From contig CBDDIP010000002.1 in assembly GCA_965229005.1 (NCBI GenBank), forward strand, positions 558,001 through 622,000: a DNA stretch of 64,000 nucleotides. The letters run 5' to 3'. Positions 32,748 to 41,001 of the stretch are shown here, piece by piece. The translations under genes and the position numbers were made by a program. Source of the DNA: CBDDIP01 sp965229005 (GTDB lineage Bacteria > Actinomycetota > Acidimicrobiia > Acidimicrobiales > Ilumatobacteraceae). The notes under the pieces are model-generated. The model did not search any database. It saw nothing but the letters and a program-made list of their open reading frames with translations, and was not told the DNA's origin. Positions within the stretch are counted from its first letter, which is position 1. The number at the start of each line of letters is the position of its first letter.

Positions 32748-33626
32748 GTGCGAGTCCACCTGATCGATGGGACCTACGAGCTGTTCCGTCAGCACTTCGG
32801 CCAGGCCGCGCGCCACGCCGACAGTGGCCCGTTCGCGGCTGCTGCGGGTGTCGTGGCGTCCACCCTGCAGCTCGTCGCCGAGGGCGCGACGCACGTCGGG
32901 GTGGCCAGCGATCACGTCATCGAGAGCTTCCGAAACGACCTCTGGCCTGGGTACAAGACCAGCGCGGGGATGGAACCGGAGCTGCTCGCTCAGATCCCGG
33001 TGATGGAGGAGGCGCTCGTGTCGGCCGGCTTCACGGTGTGGCCGATGGTGGAGGTGGAAGCCGACGACGCGCTCGGTGCTGCAGCGGCCATCGCCGATGC
33101 CGACGAGCGGGTCGACCAAGTGCTCATCGTGACTCCCGACAAGGACCTCGGACAGTGCGTTCGCGGGCAGCGCGTGGTGCAGTACGACCGGCGCAAGGGC
33201 GAGATCGTCGACGAGTCCGGTGTGTTCGCCAAGTTCGGCGTCGGGCCGGCGTCCATCGCCGACTACCTGGCCTTGGTCGGCGATGCGGCGGACGGCTACC
33301 CCGGCCTGCCGGGGTGGGGCGCCAAGAGCGCGTCGGCCGTGCTGGCCAAGTTCCTGACCATCGAGCAGATCCCCAGTTCCTCCGGTGAGTGGGGGCTGCA
33401 CGGTCTGCGCGGCGCGGAGAAGCTGGCGGTGACGCTCCGCGACCAGATGGCCGAAGCCTTGCTGTTCAAGCGGATCGCCACGGTGGAGCTCGACGTCGCC
33501 GTCGGCACCGTCGACGACTGGCAGTGGCGCGGCCCGACCGACGGGTTCGCAGCGATGGCCGAGCACCTCGGCGTGCCGTCGCTCGCCGAGCGAGCCGCCC
33601 GTCTGGCATCGCGCGGCGCCCGCTGA
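32748..33626 (+). CDS. 5'-3' exonuclease (FEN-like, PolA N-terminal domain type)
   Basis: 292 residues from GTG; TACGGT lies six bases before it (leaderless). Metal-binding acidic residues: MRVHLIDGTYELFR at the start, VASDHVIESFRNDLWPGYK, VEVEADDALGAAA, VTPDKDLGQCV, and a helix-hairpin-helix region VGDAADGYPGLPGWGAKSAS. Stand-alone relatives remove flaps or RNA primers. Divergent from the pilus operon. Confidence 0.9.
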   Translation: MRVHLIDGTYELFRQHFGQAARHADSGPFAAAAGVVASTLQLVAEGATHVGVASDHVIESFRNDLWPGYKTSAGMEPELLAQIPVMEEALVSAGFTVWPMVEVEADDALGAAAAIADADERVDQVLIVTPDKDLGQCVRGQRVVQYDRRKGEIVDESGVFAKFGVGPASIADYLALVGDAADGYPGLPGWGAKSASAVLAKFLTIEQIPSSSGEWGLHGLRGAEKLAVTLRDQMAEALLFKRIATVELDVAVGTVDDWQWRGPTDGFAAMAEHLGVPSLAERAARLASRGAR

Positions 33627-33634
33627 AATCACAT

Positions 33635-33766
33635 CCCGCTGAGTGAGGTGACGGCCAGGCTGCCTGCGGCACACAAGCGAGACCGTTGAAGGCTGCTTCC
33701 TCCCGGATCTGACCTGATTCCCGGTCGCTCGTCGCACAGGACCCGACCGTCACCTCACCCAGCGGG
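33635..33766 (-). ncRNA. ffs: Signal recognition particle RNA (4.5S-like)
   Basis: The minus strand carries the conserved apical hairpin GTCAGATCCGGGAGGAAGCA (bases 33694-33713), where the consensus is GGTCAGGTCCGGAAGGAAGC; the loop is GGGA, a permitted GNRA variant. Long outer arms CCCGCTGGGTGAGGTGACGG and CCGTCACCTCACTCAGCGGG pair over about 20 bases and set the ends, which are accurate to a few bases. It pairs with Ffh for co-translational membrane targeting. Confidence 0.9.
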
Positions 33767-33838
33767 TGCCCGGGAGAATCTAGTGGCGAAGTCTCGTGAG
33801 CGGCCAGACGCGACTCCCGCTAGCTTTGCTCCGTCCCG

Positions 33839-33926
33839 GGAGGGGTGCGAGAGCGGCCGAATCGGCACGCTTGGAAAGCGTGTGTGGGGCAACTCACCGT
33901 GGGTTCGAATCCCACCCCCTCCGCCA
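33839..33926 (+). tRNA. tRNA-Ser (anticodon GGA)
   Basis: 88 bases, class II. Acceptor GGAGGGG/CCCCTCC, anticodon stem CACGC-TTGGAAA-GCGTG with anticodon GGA, long variable arm, T-loop GGTTCGAATCC, encoded CCA. The tadA ATG is the next base after CCA. Confidence 0.96.
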
Positions 33927-34400
33927 ATGTCCGCCCCGATCGACACCCCGGTCGACGATGCGTCGGCGATGCAGCTCGCCCTGGCCGAGGCTGTTGCCGC
34001 GGAAGTCCACGGCGACGTGCCGGTCGGCGCCGTGGTGGTGCGCGACGGCGTCGTGATCGCCGCCCGGCACAACGAGCGCGAGCTCACCGGCGACCCGACA
34101 GCGCACGCCGAGGTGCTGGCGATCCGTGACGCGGCCGCCGTCGTCGGGCACTGGCGGCTGTCCGAGTGCACGCTCTACGTCACCCTCGAGCCGTGCGTGA
34201 TGTGTGCCGGAGCCCTGGTCAACGCCCGGATCGGGCGGCTCGTCTACGGCGCCACCGACCCCAAGGCCGGCGCAGTCGCCAGCCTCTACGAGGTCTGCGG
34301 CGACGCACGCCTGAACCACCGGCCGCCGGTCACGGGGGGCGTGTCCGGCGACGAGGCGGGTGCGTTGTTGAAGCGCTTCTTCAGCTCACGACGAGGTTGA
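33927..34400 (+). CDS. tadA: tRNA-specific adenosine deaminase
   Basis: 157 residues. Zinc and catalytic residues: PTAHAEVLAIRDAA (His and proton-shuttle Glu) and TLEPCVMCAGALVNARIGRL (two Cys). It converts A34 to inosine in tRNA-Arg(ACG). ATG 33927 directly follows the tRNA-Ser CCA, so processing of the tRNA 3' end would leave a message with no leader; no separate ribosome binding site is possible outside the tRNA. The 3' end overlaps the convergent DUF4388 gene by 15 bases. Confidence 0.92.
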   Translation: MSAPIDTPVDDASAMQLALAEAVAAEVHGDVPVGAVVVRDGVVIAARHNERELTGDPTAHAEVLAIRDAAAVVGHWRLSECTLYVTLEPCVMCAGALVNARIGRLVYGATDPKAGAVASLYEVCGDARLNHRPPVTGGVSGDEAGALLKRFFSSRRG

Positions 34401-35540
34401 GTCGGCGCGGACGTCCTCGTCGACGCCGATGATGTCCTCGGGTCGCAGCGAAGCCGGCGGCCGAGCAGCGGCGTCGATCGCCTCGAGCGCGCGGCGAACC
34501 GCTTCGGCCACCTCATCAGCCAGTGAGCTGGTGTCGATGCCCTCGCTGAAGTCGGTGTGCTCGTCGACCACGGGCGCCGAGGAAGTTCGGGCCACCTCGG
34601 CCACTGCACTCTGAACCTCGGGGAGCGTCTCGATCTCCGGTTCGATGGCGGGTTCCTGTGCAGTTTCGACGGCGATCTCCTCGACCGCCTCGACCGCTTC
34701 GACCTGTTCTGCGACGGGTGCGGGGAGGTGGATCGACGCCTCGGCGACCAGGCGATCGAGGTCCTCCATCGGCATCTCGCGGGTCGGCTCGGGTTCCATC
34801 CAGCGCGGCGGGGTGGCCGCCAGCAAGGGCAACGATGCTTCGACGTCGGCGTCGGTTTCGGCGGCGACCTCGGCCTCGAGGTCGACCTCTGCTTCGGCCT
34901 CGATCGCCGGTTCCGGATCGCTTTCGACCTCGATCGCGGCCTCCCCCGGCTCGATCTCCGCGGTCTCGAGGACGGGTTCCTCGATCGTCGGTTCGATCTC
35001 CGGTTCGAGGGTCAGCGCCTGTGCGACCTCGACCCCGACGGCCGGGGCCGGGGCCGGCGGGTCGACCGTGTGCAGGACGACCGTGTTCGACACCGGGAAC
35101 CAGCGATCGACGCCGTTCGGGTGCTTCTTGTACATGGCCATCTGATAGCCGCGAGCTTCTTCGGTGGCGACCGAGGTCAGCACGTCCTCGGTGAACAGCT
35201 CGACGCACAGCTCGACCGACTGGCGATCGACCGTGTCGTCGTTGTCGAAGATCCGCCCGAGGTGCTCGACCCCGTTGACCACGACCTTGCCGCGGTTCAT
35301 CTGGTCGCGCGTCAAGACGCCTTCCACCAGCAGGCGAACGCTGAGCGCGCCGTCGGTGGTGCGCTCGGCGAAGTAGACCTCGCCGTCGCGCAGGTAGAGG
35401 CGTGCGGGTGGGTCGACGTCCAGCGAGAGCTCACCCGTGAGGTGTTGACGGCGCGCCGACTCGATCACCTGCCATGCCTGTCGCGGGGTGTAAGCACCCT
35501 CGTCGGGGAACAGGTTCACGTCGCGCCGTTCGAGCGTCAT
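34386..35540 (-). CDS. DUF4388 (PATAN-type) protein with acidic repeat region
   Basis: 384 residues from ATG 35540. Residues about 25-115 match the DUF4388 fold (ARLYLRDGEVYFAERTTDGA, VRLLVEGVLTRDQMNRGKVV). From about 165 to 335 it is very rich in Glu, Val, Ala and Pro (EIEPTIEEPVLETAEIEPGE), probably disordered. DUF4388 proteins act with receiver domains in motility and pilus control in other phyla. The TCAAGA-14-GCCGATCA promoter ends seven bases before the ATG, as in the pilB operon. Likely a pilus regulator. Confidence 0.75.
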   Translation of the reverse strand: MTLERRDVNLFPDEGAYTPRQAWQVIESARRQHLTGELSLDVDPPARLYLRDGEVYFAERTTDGALSVRLLVEGVLTRDQMNRGKVVVNGVEHLGRIFDNDDTVDRQSVELCVELFTEDVLTSVATEEARGYQMAMYKKHPNGVDRWFPVSNTVVLHTVDPPAPAPAVGVEVAQALTLEPEIEPTIEEPVLETAEIEPGEAAIEVESDPEPAIEAEAEVDLEAEVAAETDADVEASLPLLAATPPRWMEPEPTREMPMEDLDRLVAEASIHLPAPVAEQVEAVEAVEEIAVETAQEPAIEPEIETLPEVQSAVAEVARTSSAPVVDEHTDFSEGIDTSSLADEVAEAVRRALEAIDAAARPPASLRPEDIIGVDEDVRADSTSS

Positions 35541-35547
35541 GGCAGGG

Positions 35548-35575
35548 TGATCGGCACGCTGCGGGGAGGTCTTGA
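35548..35575 (-). promoter_or_regulatory. FliA/WhiG-like promoter of the DUF4388 gene
   Basis: TCAAGA, 14 bases, GCCGATCA, then seven bases to ATG 35540. Same geometry as the pilB operon promoter. Confidence 0.7.
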
Positions 35576-35670
35576 GAGAACCCTGCCGGTTTCTTCCCGT
35601 CCCGCATCGGCGGACCGTGTGGGCCGGAACGGGGTGGGAGCCCAAGCAGCCGCCCGATAGTGTGCCCGCC

Positions 35671-35761
35671 GGAAGGATGCCAGAGTGGACGAATGGGACG
35701 GTCTCGAACACCGTTGAGGTCTTATGGGTCTCCGTGGGTTCGAATCCCACTCCTTCCGCCA
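35671..35761 (+). tRNA. tRNA-Ser (anticodon CGA)
   Basis: 91 bases, class II. Acceptor GGAAGGA/TCCTTCC, anticodon stem ACGGT-CTCGAAC-ACCGT with anticodon CGA, long variable arm, T-loop GGTTCGAATCC and encoded CCA. Confidence 0.95.
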
Positions 35762-35853
35762 GTTGACGCAGATCGTCAAGGTTCCTTCATCAAGGTCGGG
35801 GCCTGATCGCTCGATAACCACTCGATGAACTGCATCGATGCGCGCCGAGGCCG

Positions 35854-37161
35854 ATGACGGTCGTCTGGTCGCCCAGCGATGCAGACGAGGTGGTCCAGCC
35901 GGTCGATGCGGCCGGGGGTGACGACCTCGACGCAGTCGCGCATCCCCGCTCGCGATGGGTGACGCGCTTCATCGTCGGCTACGTCTGGCTGCGGATCGGG
36001 CTGATCGTCTCGTCGGGCGTCTTCGCCACGCCCGACACGGAGAGCTACCGCGCCGGCCAGGGTCTGCGTCCGCCGCTCAGCTCCGCGCTGCTGACGTGGA
36101 TCGGGGCGATGCCGTACGTCATCGTCTCGTCGATCATCTCGACCGCTGGGTTTCTCGCCTTGATGGTGGCGGCCTGGGACAAGCGCCGCCTGCACCGCTC
36201 GACGGTGATCGCCGGCGCGATCGCCATCGTCTCGTTGACGCCCGGAGTGGTCACCTACGAGCACTGGCTGGTCCCGGACAGCCTGCTCATCGGGCTGGCC
36301 ACGCTTGCACTCGCGCTCGCTTGGCGCGGCGACCTGGCCCCAGGTGGCCGTCGAGCGCACCGGTGGATGTTCGTCGCCTGCTGTGCGTCGATCTGCGTCA
36401 CCAAAGAGGTCGGGCTCGCGGTGGTCGCACTCATCGCAGTCGTCGTCGTCATGCGCCGCTGCTGGCGCGTGGCGGCCGCGGCGGTCGTGCTCTCCGCGCT
36501 GCTGTTCGCCACGGTCGTGGGTCCGGCGTCGAACCGCGAGGGCACGGTGATCTGGCGCGAACCTCGCGACACCGCACTCACGATGGAGCGCTTCCGCATC
36601 GTCGTGGCCGGGCTCATCTGGTCCGACATCTCGCCACGGCTCGCCGACGTCAAGCGGCTGTCGGGCGAGTGTGGGATGACGATCGAGCAGTTGATCATCG
36701 AGACGTTCCTCCTCCCGGAGCGCGTCGTCGCGTTCGAGGACTGCCCCGAGCTGTGGAAGGTCGTGGACGGGATGTCGCAGCTGGACGTGCTGCGCGCTCA
36801 CCTCGACAACCCGGCGCACGTTCCGGCCGCCATCGAGCGTGGACTCGTGCCGAACATGTGGGCGATGACGCTGTGGAGCCACGCCACGCTCGACGAGCCA
36901 TGGCTGCTGCGACTCGATCGATGGGCGGCCGGCGCGGTGGTGCTGCTCCCGGTGCTGGCACTGGCGGTTGCGCTGGCCCGTCGTCGCGGCCGCCGACTCG
37001 GACTGGTGGCCGTGATGGGGACGTGCCTCGCGTTGGCCGCAACGCTGGTCGATCCGACCGGGCAGGACCGCCACAGCATCGTGTTCCGCATCGTCGCCGG
37101 CGGCATCGCGCTCATCTCCCTCACGGGCCTCGAGCGCGACCCTGCCGAGTTGGATGTCTGA
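35854..37161 (+). CDS. Multi-pass membrane protein of unknown function
   Basis: 435 residues with about nine hydrophobic segments (for example FIVGYVWLRIGLIVSSGVFA near 40, VVALIAVVVVMRRCW near 195, AAGAVVLLPVLALAVALARR near 355). An early DTESYRAGQGLRPPLSSALL and the loop EHWLVPDS resemble PMT/ArnT-like glycosyltransferases, but no diagnostic motif is certain. The final residues ELDV and the TGA stop are encoded by the left arm of a TGGATGTCTG palindrome, so the original 3' end was probably replaced by the element. Confidence 0.7.
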   Translation: MTVVWSPSDADEVVQPVDAAGGDDLDAVAHPRSRWVTRFIVGYVWLRIGLIVSSGVFATPDTESYRAGQGLRPPLSSALLTWIGAMPYVIVSSIISTAGFLALMVAAWDKRRLHRSTVIAGAIAIVSLTPGVVTYEHWLVPDSLLIGLATLALALAWRGDLAPGGRRAHRWMFVACCASICVTKEVGLAVVALIAVVVVMRRCWRVAAAAVVLSALLFATVVGPASNREGTVIWREPRDTALTMERFRIVVAGLIWSDISPRLADVKRLSGECGMTIEQLIIETFLLPERVVAFEDCPELWKVVDGMSQLDVLRAHLDNPAHVPAAIERGLVPNMWAMTLWSHATLDEPWLLRLDRWAAGAVVLLPVLALAVALARRRGRRLGLVAVMGTCLALAATLVDPTGQDRHSIVFRIVAGGIALISLTGLERDPAELDV

Positions 37162-37191
37162 GCGCGGCAATATGCCGCGGACAGACATCCA
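37151..37191. repeat. TGGATGTCTG palindrome, copy 3
   Basis: Outer arms TGGATGTCTG/CAGACATCCA, inner CGCGGCA/TGCCGCG, loop ATA. It overlaps the stop codon of the membrane protein gene and lies 17 bases from the stop of the convergent methyltransferase gene. Confidence 0.85.
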
Positions 37192-37208
37192 GTTTTCCGC
37201 GCGGCCGA

Positions 37209-37730
37209 TCAGCTCAGTCCTGCCAGGCGGTAGAGCACGAGGCTGCCGGCGACGGAGACGTTGAGGCTCGCGCCGTGGCCGATCATCGGGATCGTCACGC
37301 ACTCGTCGGCAGACTCGACGAGATCCTCGGGCACACCCTCGTGCTCGTGCCCCAGCAACACGATCGTCGGGACGCGCGAGGGGCCGAGCATCGTCAGCGG
37401 CGTCGCGTCGTCGGCCAGTTCGACGGCGACGATCCGCCACCCGGAAGCTTGTTGCTCTCCGACCCACGTCGCCCGGTCCCCGCCGACCCAATGGATGCAC
37501 GGGCGCCGAGCCCCCAACGTGTCGCCCTGCTCGAGAGCTTCTCGGTAGTGCTGCGTGCGCGGCACCGCAATGCAGGCGCCGACCGCGTCGCACGTGCGCA
37601 GCAGGGTGCCGAGGTTCGCTCGATAGGCAACCCACAGCGGCGCGACGACGAGGTGGCCGAAGCACGGGTTGCCGCGGGGCCTGCGTGCCCGGCGCAGATC
37701 GGCCGGGGTGGACTTGGACGCTGCGCTCAT
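37209..37730 (-). CDS. SpoU/TrmH-family RNA 2'-O-methyltransferase
   Basis: 173 residues with the SPOUT motifs: NLGTLLRTCDAVG (motif 1), IVLLGHEHEGVPEDL (motif 2) and IPMIGHGASLNVSVAGSLVL (motif 3) forming the trefoil knot that binds SAM. Short form without an N-terminal RNA-binding domain; exact RNA target unknown. A 22-codon frame ends in TGA overlapping the ATG and could be a leader peptide or chance. Confidence 0.88.
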   Translation of the reverse strand: MSAASKSTPADLRRARRPRGNPCFGHLVVAPLWVAYRANLGTLLRTCDAVGACIAVPRTQHYREALEQGDTLGARRPCIHWVGGDRATWVGEQQASGWRIVAVELADDATPLTMLGPSRVPTIVLLGHEHEGVPEDLVESADECVTIPMIGHGASLNVSVAGSLVLYRLAGLS

Positions 37731-37897
37731 CGGACGACGAGGTCAGCGCCTCCTTCAGCCGGATCCACCCAGACGGCGGCGGCAGTGGTGGTGTTCATGG
37801 GCAGGCGCACCAGGCGGCGCCGGGCCATCCATGACCAGCCGGACCGGCCGATCGATGGCCGGGACGGTACCCGCGTGCGCGGCCGATGTCCACGGCG

Positions 37898-39391
37898 TCA
37901 GTTGCAGGCGGTGTCGTCTGGGGGCGCGTGGCCGACGGGGTCGATGAGATAGGCGTCGACGTTCTGCTTCGAGCAGTCGTTGACGCCGTAGCCGGTGTGC
38001 CGGTCGGCGGTGACCACGATCAGCCGTCCGTCGGCCAGTGCGTCGGCCATCCGGCGGGTGCCCTCCAACGGTGTCGCCGGATCGCCGGTGGTGCCGATGA
38101 CCACGATCGGCACCGTCGCCGCTGCCGTGATCGGCACTCGTGGATCGTCGCTCGGCGGGAAGAACGTGCAGAAGTACGAGCCGGTCGTCCCCGGGCTGGT
38201 TCGCGGCGCGGCGTCGCGGTACGTCGCTGCGTTGGCATCGTCTTCGGCGACGGAGGTGCGAGTCGGCTCGTCCATGCACGAGATCACCTGGAACGCCTCC
38301 AGCTCGTTGCCGTACGTGCCGGTCTTCGGGTCGCGCTGGTTGTAGTCGTCGTACAGCGCCAGCAGCCCTGCGCCGTCGCCGCCCTGCGCGTCGTGCAGCG
38401 CGTCGGCCAGCGTGCTCCAGTACGCCTCGTCGTACATGGCGTCGGCGACGCCGATCAGCGCTGCACCGCGGGTGAGCGTGGTGCGCCCCTTCACCGTCGG
38501 CAGTGGTTGCTCGTCGATCGACGCCATCAACGCGTCGAATGCGGGCTCCGCGTTGCCGTCGTTGTGAAAGCTGCACTTCGAGCGCGCGCTGCAGTCCGCC
38601 AGGAACCGGTCGAGCGCCTGCTCGAAGCCGACGGCCTGTTGGACGCTGGCCTCCAAGGGGTCGACCGTCGGATCGGTGGCACCGTCGAGCACGGCGGCGC
38701 GCACGGTGTCCGGGAACAGGGTGGACCACACCGCGCCGAGCTCGCTGCCGTAGCTGAAGCCGAAGTAGCTGATCGTCTGCTCGCCGAGAGCCTGGCGGAT
38801 CGCGTCCATGTCGCGCGCCGCATCGTTGGTGGCCACGTGCTGCAGGAGGTCGGCGTTCTTCGTCGTGCACGCTTCGGCGAAGCCCTGTGCCACCGTCACG
38901 AGTTGCTGTCGCTCGGCGTCGTCATCCGGCGTGATGTCCGTCGCGGAGAAGACGCTGTCGTAGTCGTCGATGCAATCGATGGCCGGCACGCTCTCCCCGG
39001 TGCCTCGTGGGTCCCAGCCGACGATGTCGAAGCGCTCGAGGAGGTCATCGCCGAACAGCTGCTCGGCCGCCGCGGCGAGGTACGTACCACCGAACCCCGG
39101 CCCGCCGGGGTTGACCAGCAGCGTGCCGATTCGGTCGTCGGGCTCGGTGGCCCGGTGCCGCACGAGCGCCAGCTGGATGGTGGCACCGGTCGGATCGGCG
39201 TAGTCCAGCGGCACGGTGAGGAAGGTCTGGTCGAGGCCGTTGCCGATGCCCTGCCACACGATCGTGCCGCCGCCCGGCGCCGCAGCACCCGCGGGGATCG
39301 TCGCACCACTCGGCTCGGACGCGTCCGATCCGCAGGCCGTCAGCAACGCGACCGCGGCGCAGACGGCGGTCAACCGCATCCGTCGGATCAT
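37898..39391 (-). CDS. Secreted alpha/beta hydrolase lipoprotein, TAP-like (copy B)
   Basis: 497 residues. Lipobox VALLTAC. Core domain: LLVNPGGPGFGG (oxyanion), WDPRGTGESVPA, nucleophile Ser in YFGFSYGSELGA; the C-terminal TAP-like domain supplies Asp in GTTGDPATPLEG and His in TADRHTGYG. The family comprises tripeptidyl aminopeptidases and related peptidases or esterases. The start overlaps the stop of a close paralogue (ATGA), so both are made from one message. Confidence 0.9.
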   Translation of the reverse strand: MIRRMRLTAVCAAVALLTACGSDASEPSGATIPAGAAAPGGGTIVWQGIGNGLDQTFLTVPLDYADPTGATIQLALVRHRATEPDDRIGTLLVNPGGPGFGGTYLAAAAEQLFGDDLLERFDIVGWDPRGTGESVPAIDCIDDYDSVFSATDITPDDDAERQQLVTVAQGFAEACTTKNADLLQHVATNDAARDMDAIRQALGEQTISYFGFSYGSELGAVWSTLFPDTVRAAVLDGATDPTVDPLEASVQQAVGFEQALDRFLADCSARSKCSFHNDGNAEPAFDALMASIDEQPLPTVKGRTTLTRGAALIGVADAMYDEAYWSTLADALHDAQGGDGAGLLALYDDYNQRDPKTGTYGNELEAFQVISCMDEPTRTSVAEDDANAATYRDAAPRTSPGTTGSYFCTFFPPSDDPRVPITAAATVPIVVIGTTGDPATPLEGTRRMADALADGRLIVVTADRHTGYGVNDCSKQNVDAYLIDPVGHAPPDDTACN

Positions 39392-40977
39392 GAGCAGGCG
39401 AGCTCCCGCGGCGGCACGTGACCGTCGGGGTCGAGCAGGTAGCCCTCGATCGCCTCGTCGCCGCAGGCGCTGACGCCGTAGCCGGTGTGCTGATCGGCGG
39501 TGACGATGACCAGTCGTCCATCCTCCAACGCCGACGCCATGTTGCGCGTGCTGTCGAGCGGCGTCGCCGGATCACCCGTCGTACCGACGACGACGATCGG
39601 TCCGGCGCCCGCACCGGTGATCGTGAACGGCGCGACCTGGGGGATCGGCCACACCGAGCAGAACGTCAGCTCGGCCATGTACGAGCGACCCAGGCGGGGC
39701 GCCACCGCTGCGAACTCGGCTTCGTGGGTGAACAGGTCGTCGGGGCTGGTGCTGCCGTGGTCGTCGAGGCAGCCGATGGCGAAGTAGGCCTCGATGTCGT
39801 TGGTGTACGAGCCGTCGAAGTCGCGACCGAAGTAGCTGTCGTAGAGGTCGATCAAACCGGCGCCGTTGCCATCCTGAGCGTCGGCGAGCGCCTGCTCCAG
39901 CCGCGGCCACGACGCCTGGTTGTACATCGCCGACACGACCGCCGAGTCGAGGATCCCCTGGGTGACCTTCGGGCGACCGGGCTGACCGGGGTCCAGCGGC
40001 TCGACGTCGACCCGCGCGGCGAGCTCGTCGTACGCGCCTTCGGCGTCGCCGTCGTTGTAGAAGGCGCACTGCGGGCTGTCGCTGCACTCGGCGAGGAAGG
40101 TGGCGAACGTGGCGTCGAAGCCGGCGGCCTGCTGCAGGTTCTGGTGCAGGTAGTCCACCGTCGGGTCGACGGCGCCGTCGAGCACGGCAGCGCGAACCGT
40201 GTCGGGGAACAACGTCGCCCAGGTGGCGCCGAGCTCGCTGCCGTAGCTGAACCCGAAGTAGCTGATGGTGTCCTCGCCGAGCGCCTCACGGATGCTGTCC
40301 ATGTCGCGCGCCGACTCGACGGTGCTGAGGTGCTCGAGCACGTTGCGCCCCACCGACTTCGTGCACGCATCGGCGAAGTCCTCGGCCGTGTCGATCAGCT
40401 CGGCGCGCTCGGCCGGTGTGTCGGGCGACGAGTCGATGGCGAAGTAGTCGTCGTAGTCCTCGATGCAGTCGACCGCCGGGCGGCTGTAGCCGGTGCCCCG
40501 TGGGTCCCAACCGACGATGTCGAAGTGGTCGAGCAGGTCCTGCCCGTAGATCGCGTCGGCGTTGAGGGCGAAGTCCGTGCCGCCGGAGCCGGGCCCGCCC
40601 GGGTTGACCAGCAGCGTGCCGATGCGGTTGGCAGGATCGGCAGCGAGGTGACGTGCGACGTCCAAGGTCATCGTGCCGGCACGCGGGTCGTCGTAGTCGA
40701 TCGGCACCTCGAGCTGACCGATCTGGATCCCGGTGTCGTACTCGAACCAGCCGAACGGGCTGTCGTCGGGCTCGAGCTCGGGCAGCGTGTCGAACGGCGG
40801 GAACGTGTCGTCGGGCTCCGTGTCGGGTGGGCTGGTCGGTGGCGCCTCCGGCGCGGAGAGCACGACGCCGTCGATCGTGCCGCGCGGCGCCGCCGTGGTG
40901 GCGCCGTTGCCGCAGGCGGACAGCACGAGGGCCAGTGCTGCGGCGACAGCGGGCACGGCACCGGCGAAGCGTCGCAT
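39388..40977 (-). CDS. Secreted alpha/beta hydrolase lipoprotein, TAP-like (copy A)
   Basis: 529 residues, first gene of the pair. Lipobox LVLSAC; a Pro/Asp/Thr-rich linker follows (APPTSPPDTEPDDTFPPFDT). Triad: Ser in YFGFSYGSELGA, Asp in GTTGDPATPLDS, His in TADQHTGYG. Clearly paralogous to copy B throughout, so a tandem duplication. Likely scavenges peptides at the cell surface. Divergent from an ABC exporter gene with only 24 bases between starts. Confidence 0.9.
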   Translation of the reverse strand: MRRFAGAVPAVAAALALVLSACGNGATTAAPRGTIDGVVLSAPEAPPTSPPDTEPDDTFPPFDTLPELEPDDSPFGWFEYDTGIQIGQLEVPIDYDDPRAGTMTLDVARHLAADPANRIGTLLVNPGGPGSGGTDFALNADAIYGQDLLDHFDIVGWDPRGTGYSRPAVDCIEDYDDYFAIDSSPDTPAERAELIDTAEDFADACTKSVGRNVLEHLSTVESARDMDSIREALGEDTISYFGFSYGSELGATWATLFPDTVRAAVLDGAVDPTVDYLHQNLQQAAGFDATFATFLAECSDSPQCAFYNDGDAEGAYDELAARVDVEPLDPGQPGRPKVTQGILDSAVVSAMYNQASWPRLEQALADAQDGNGAGLIDLYDSYFGRDFDGSYTNDIEAYFAIGCLDDHGSTSPDDLFTHEAEFAAVAPRLGRSYMAELTFCSVWPIPQVAPFTITGAGAGPIVVVGTTGDPATPLDSTRNMASALEDGRLVIVTADQHTGYGVSACGDEAIEGYLLDPDGHVPPRELACS

Positions 40978-41001
40978 CAACACGACCGTATCCTCGATCA
41001 C

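Noticed and set aside
37731..37800. A 22-codon leader peptide ahead of the SpoU methyltransferase.
   Set aside because: The frame overlaps the ATG in TGA/ATG fashion but has no clear ribosome site and no sign of attenuation.
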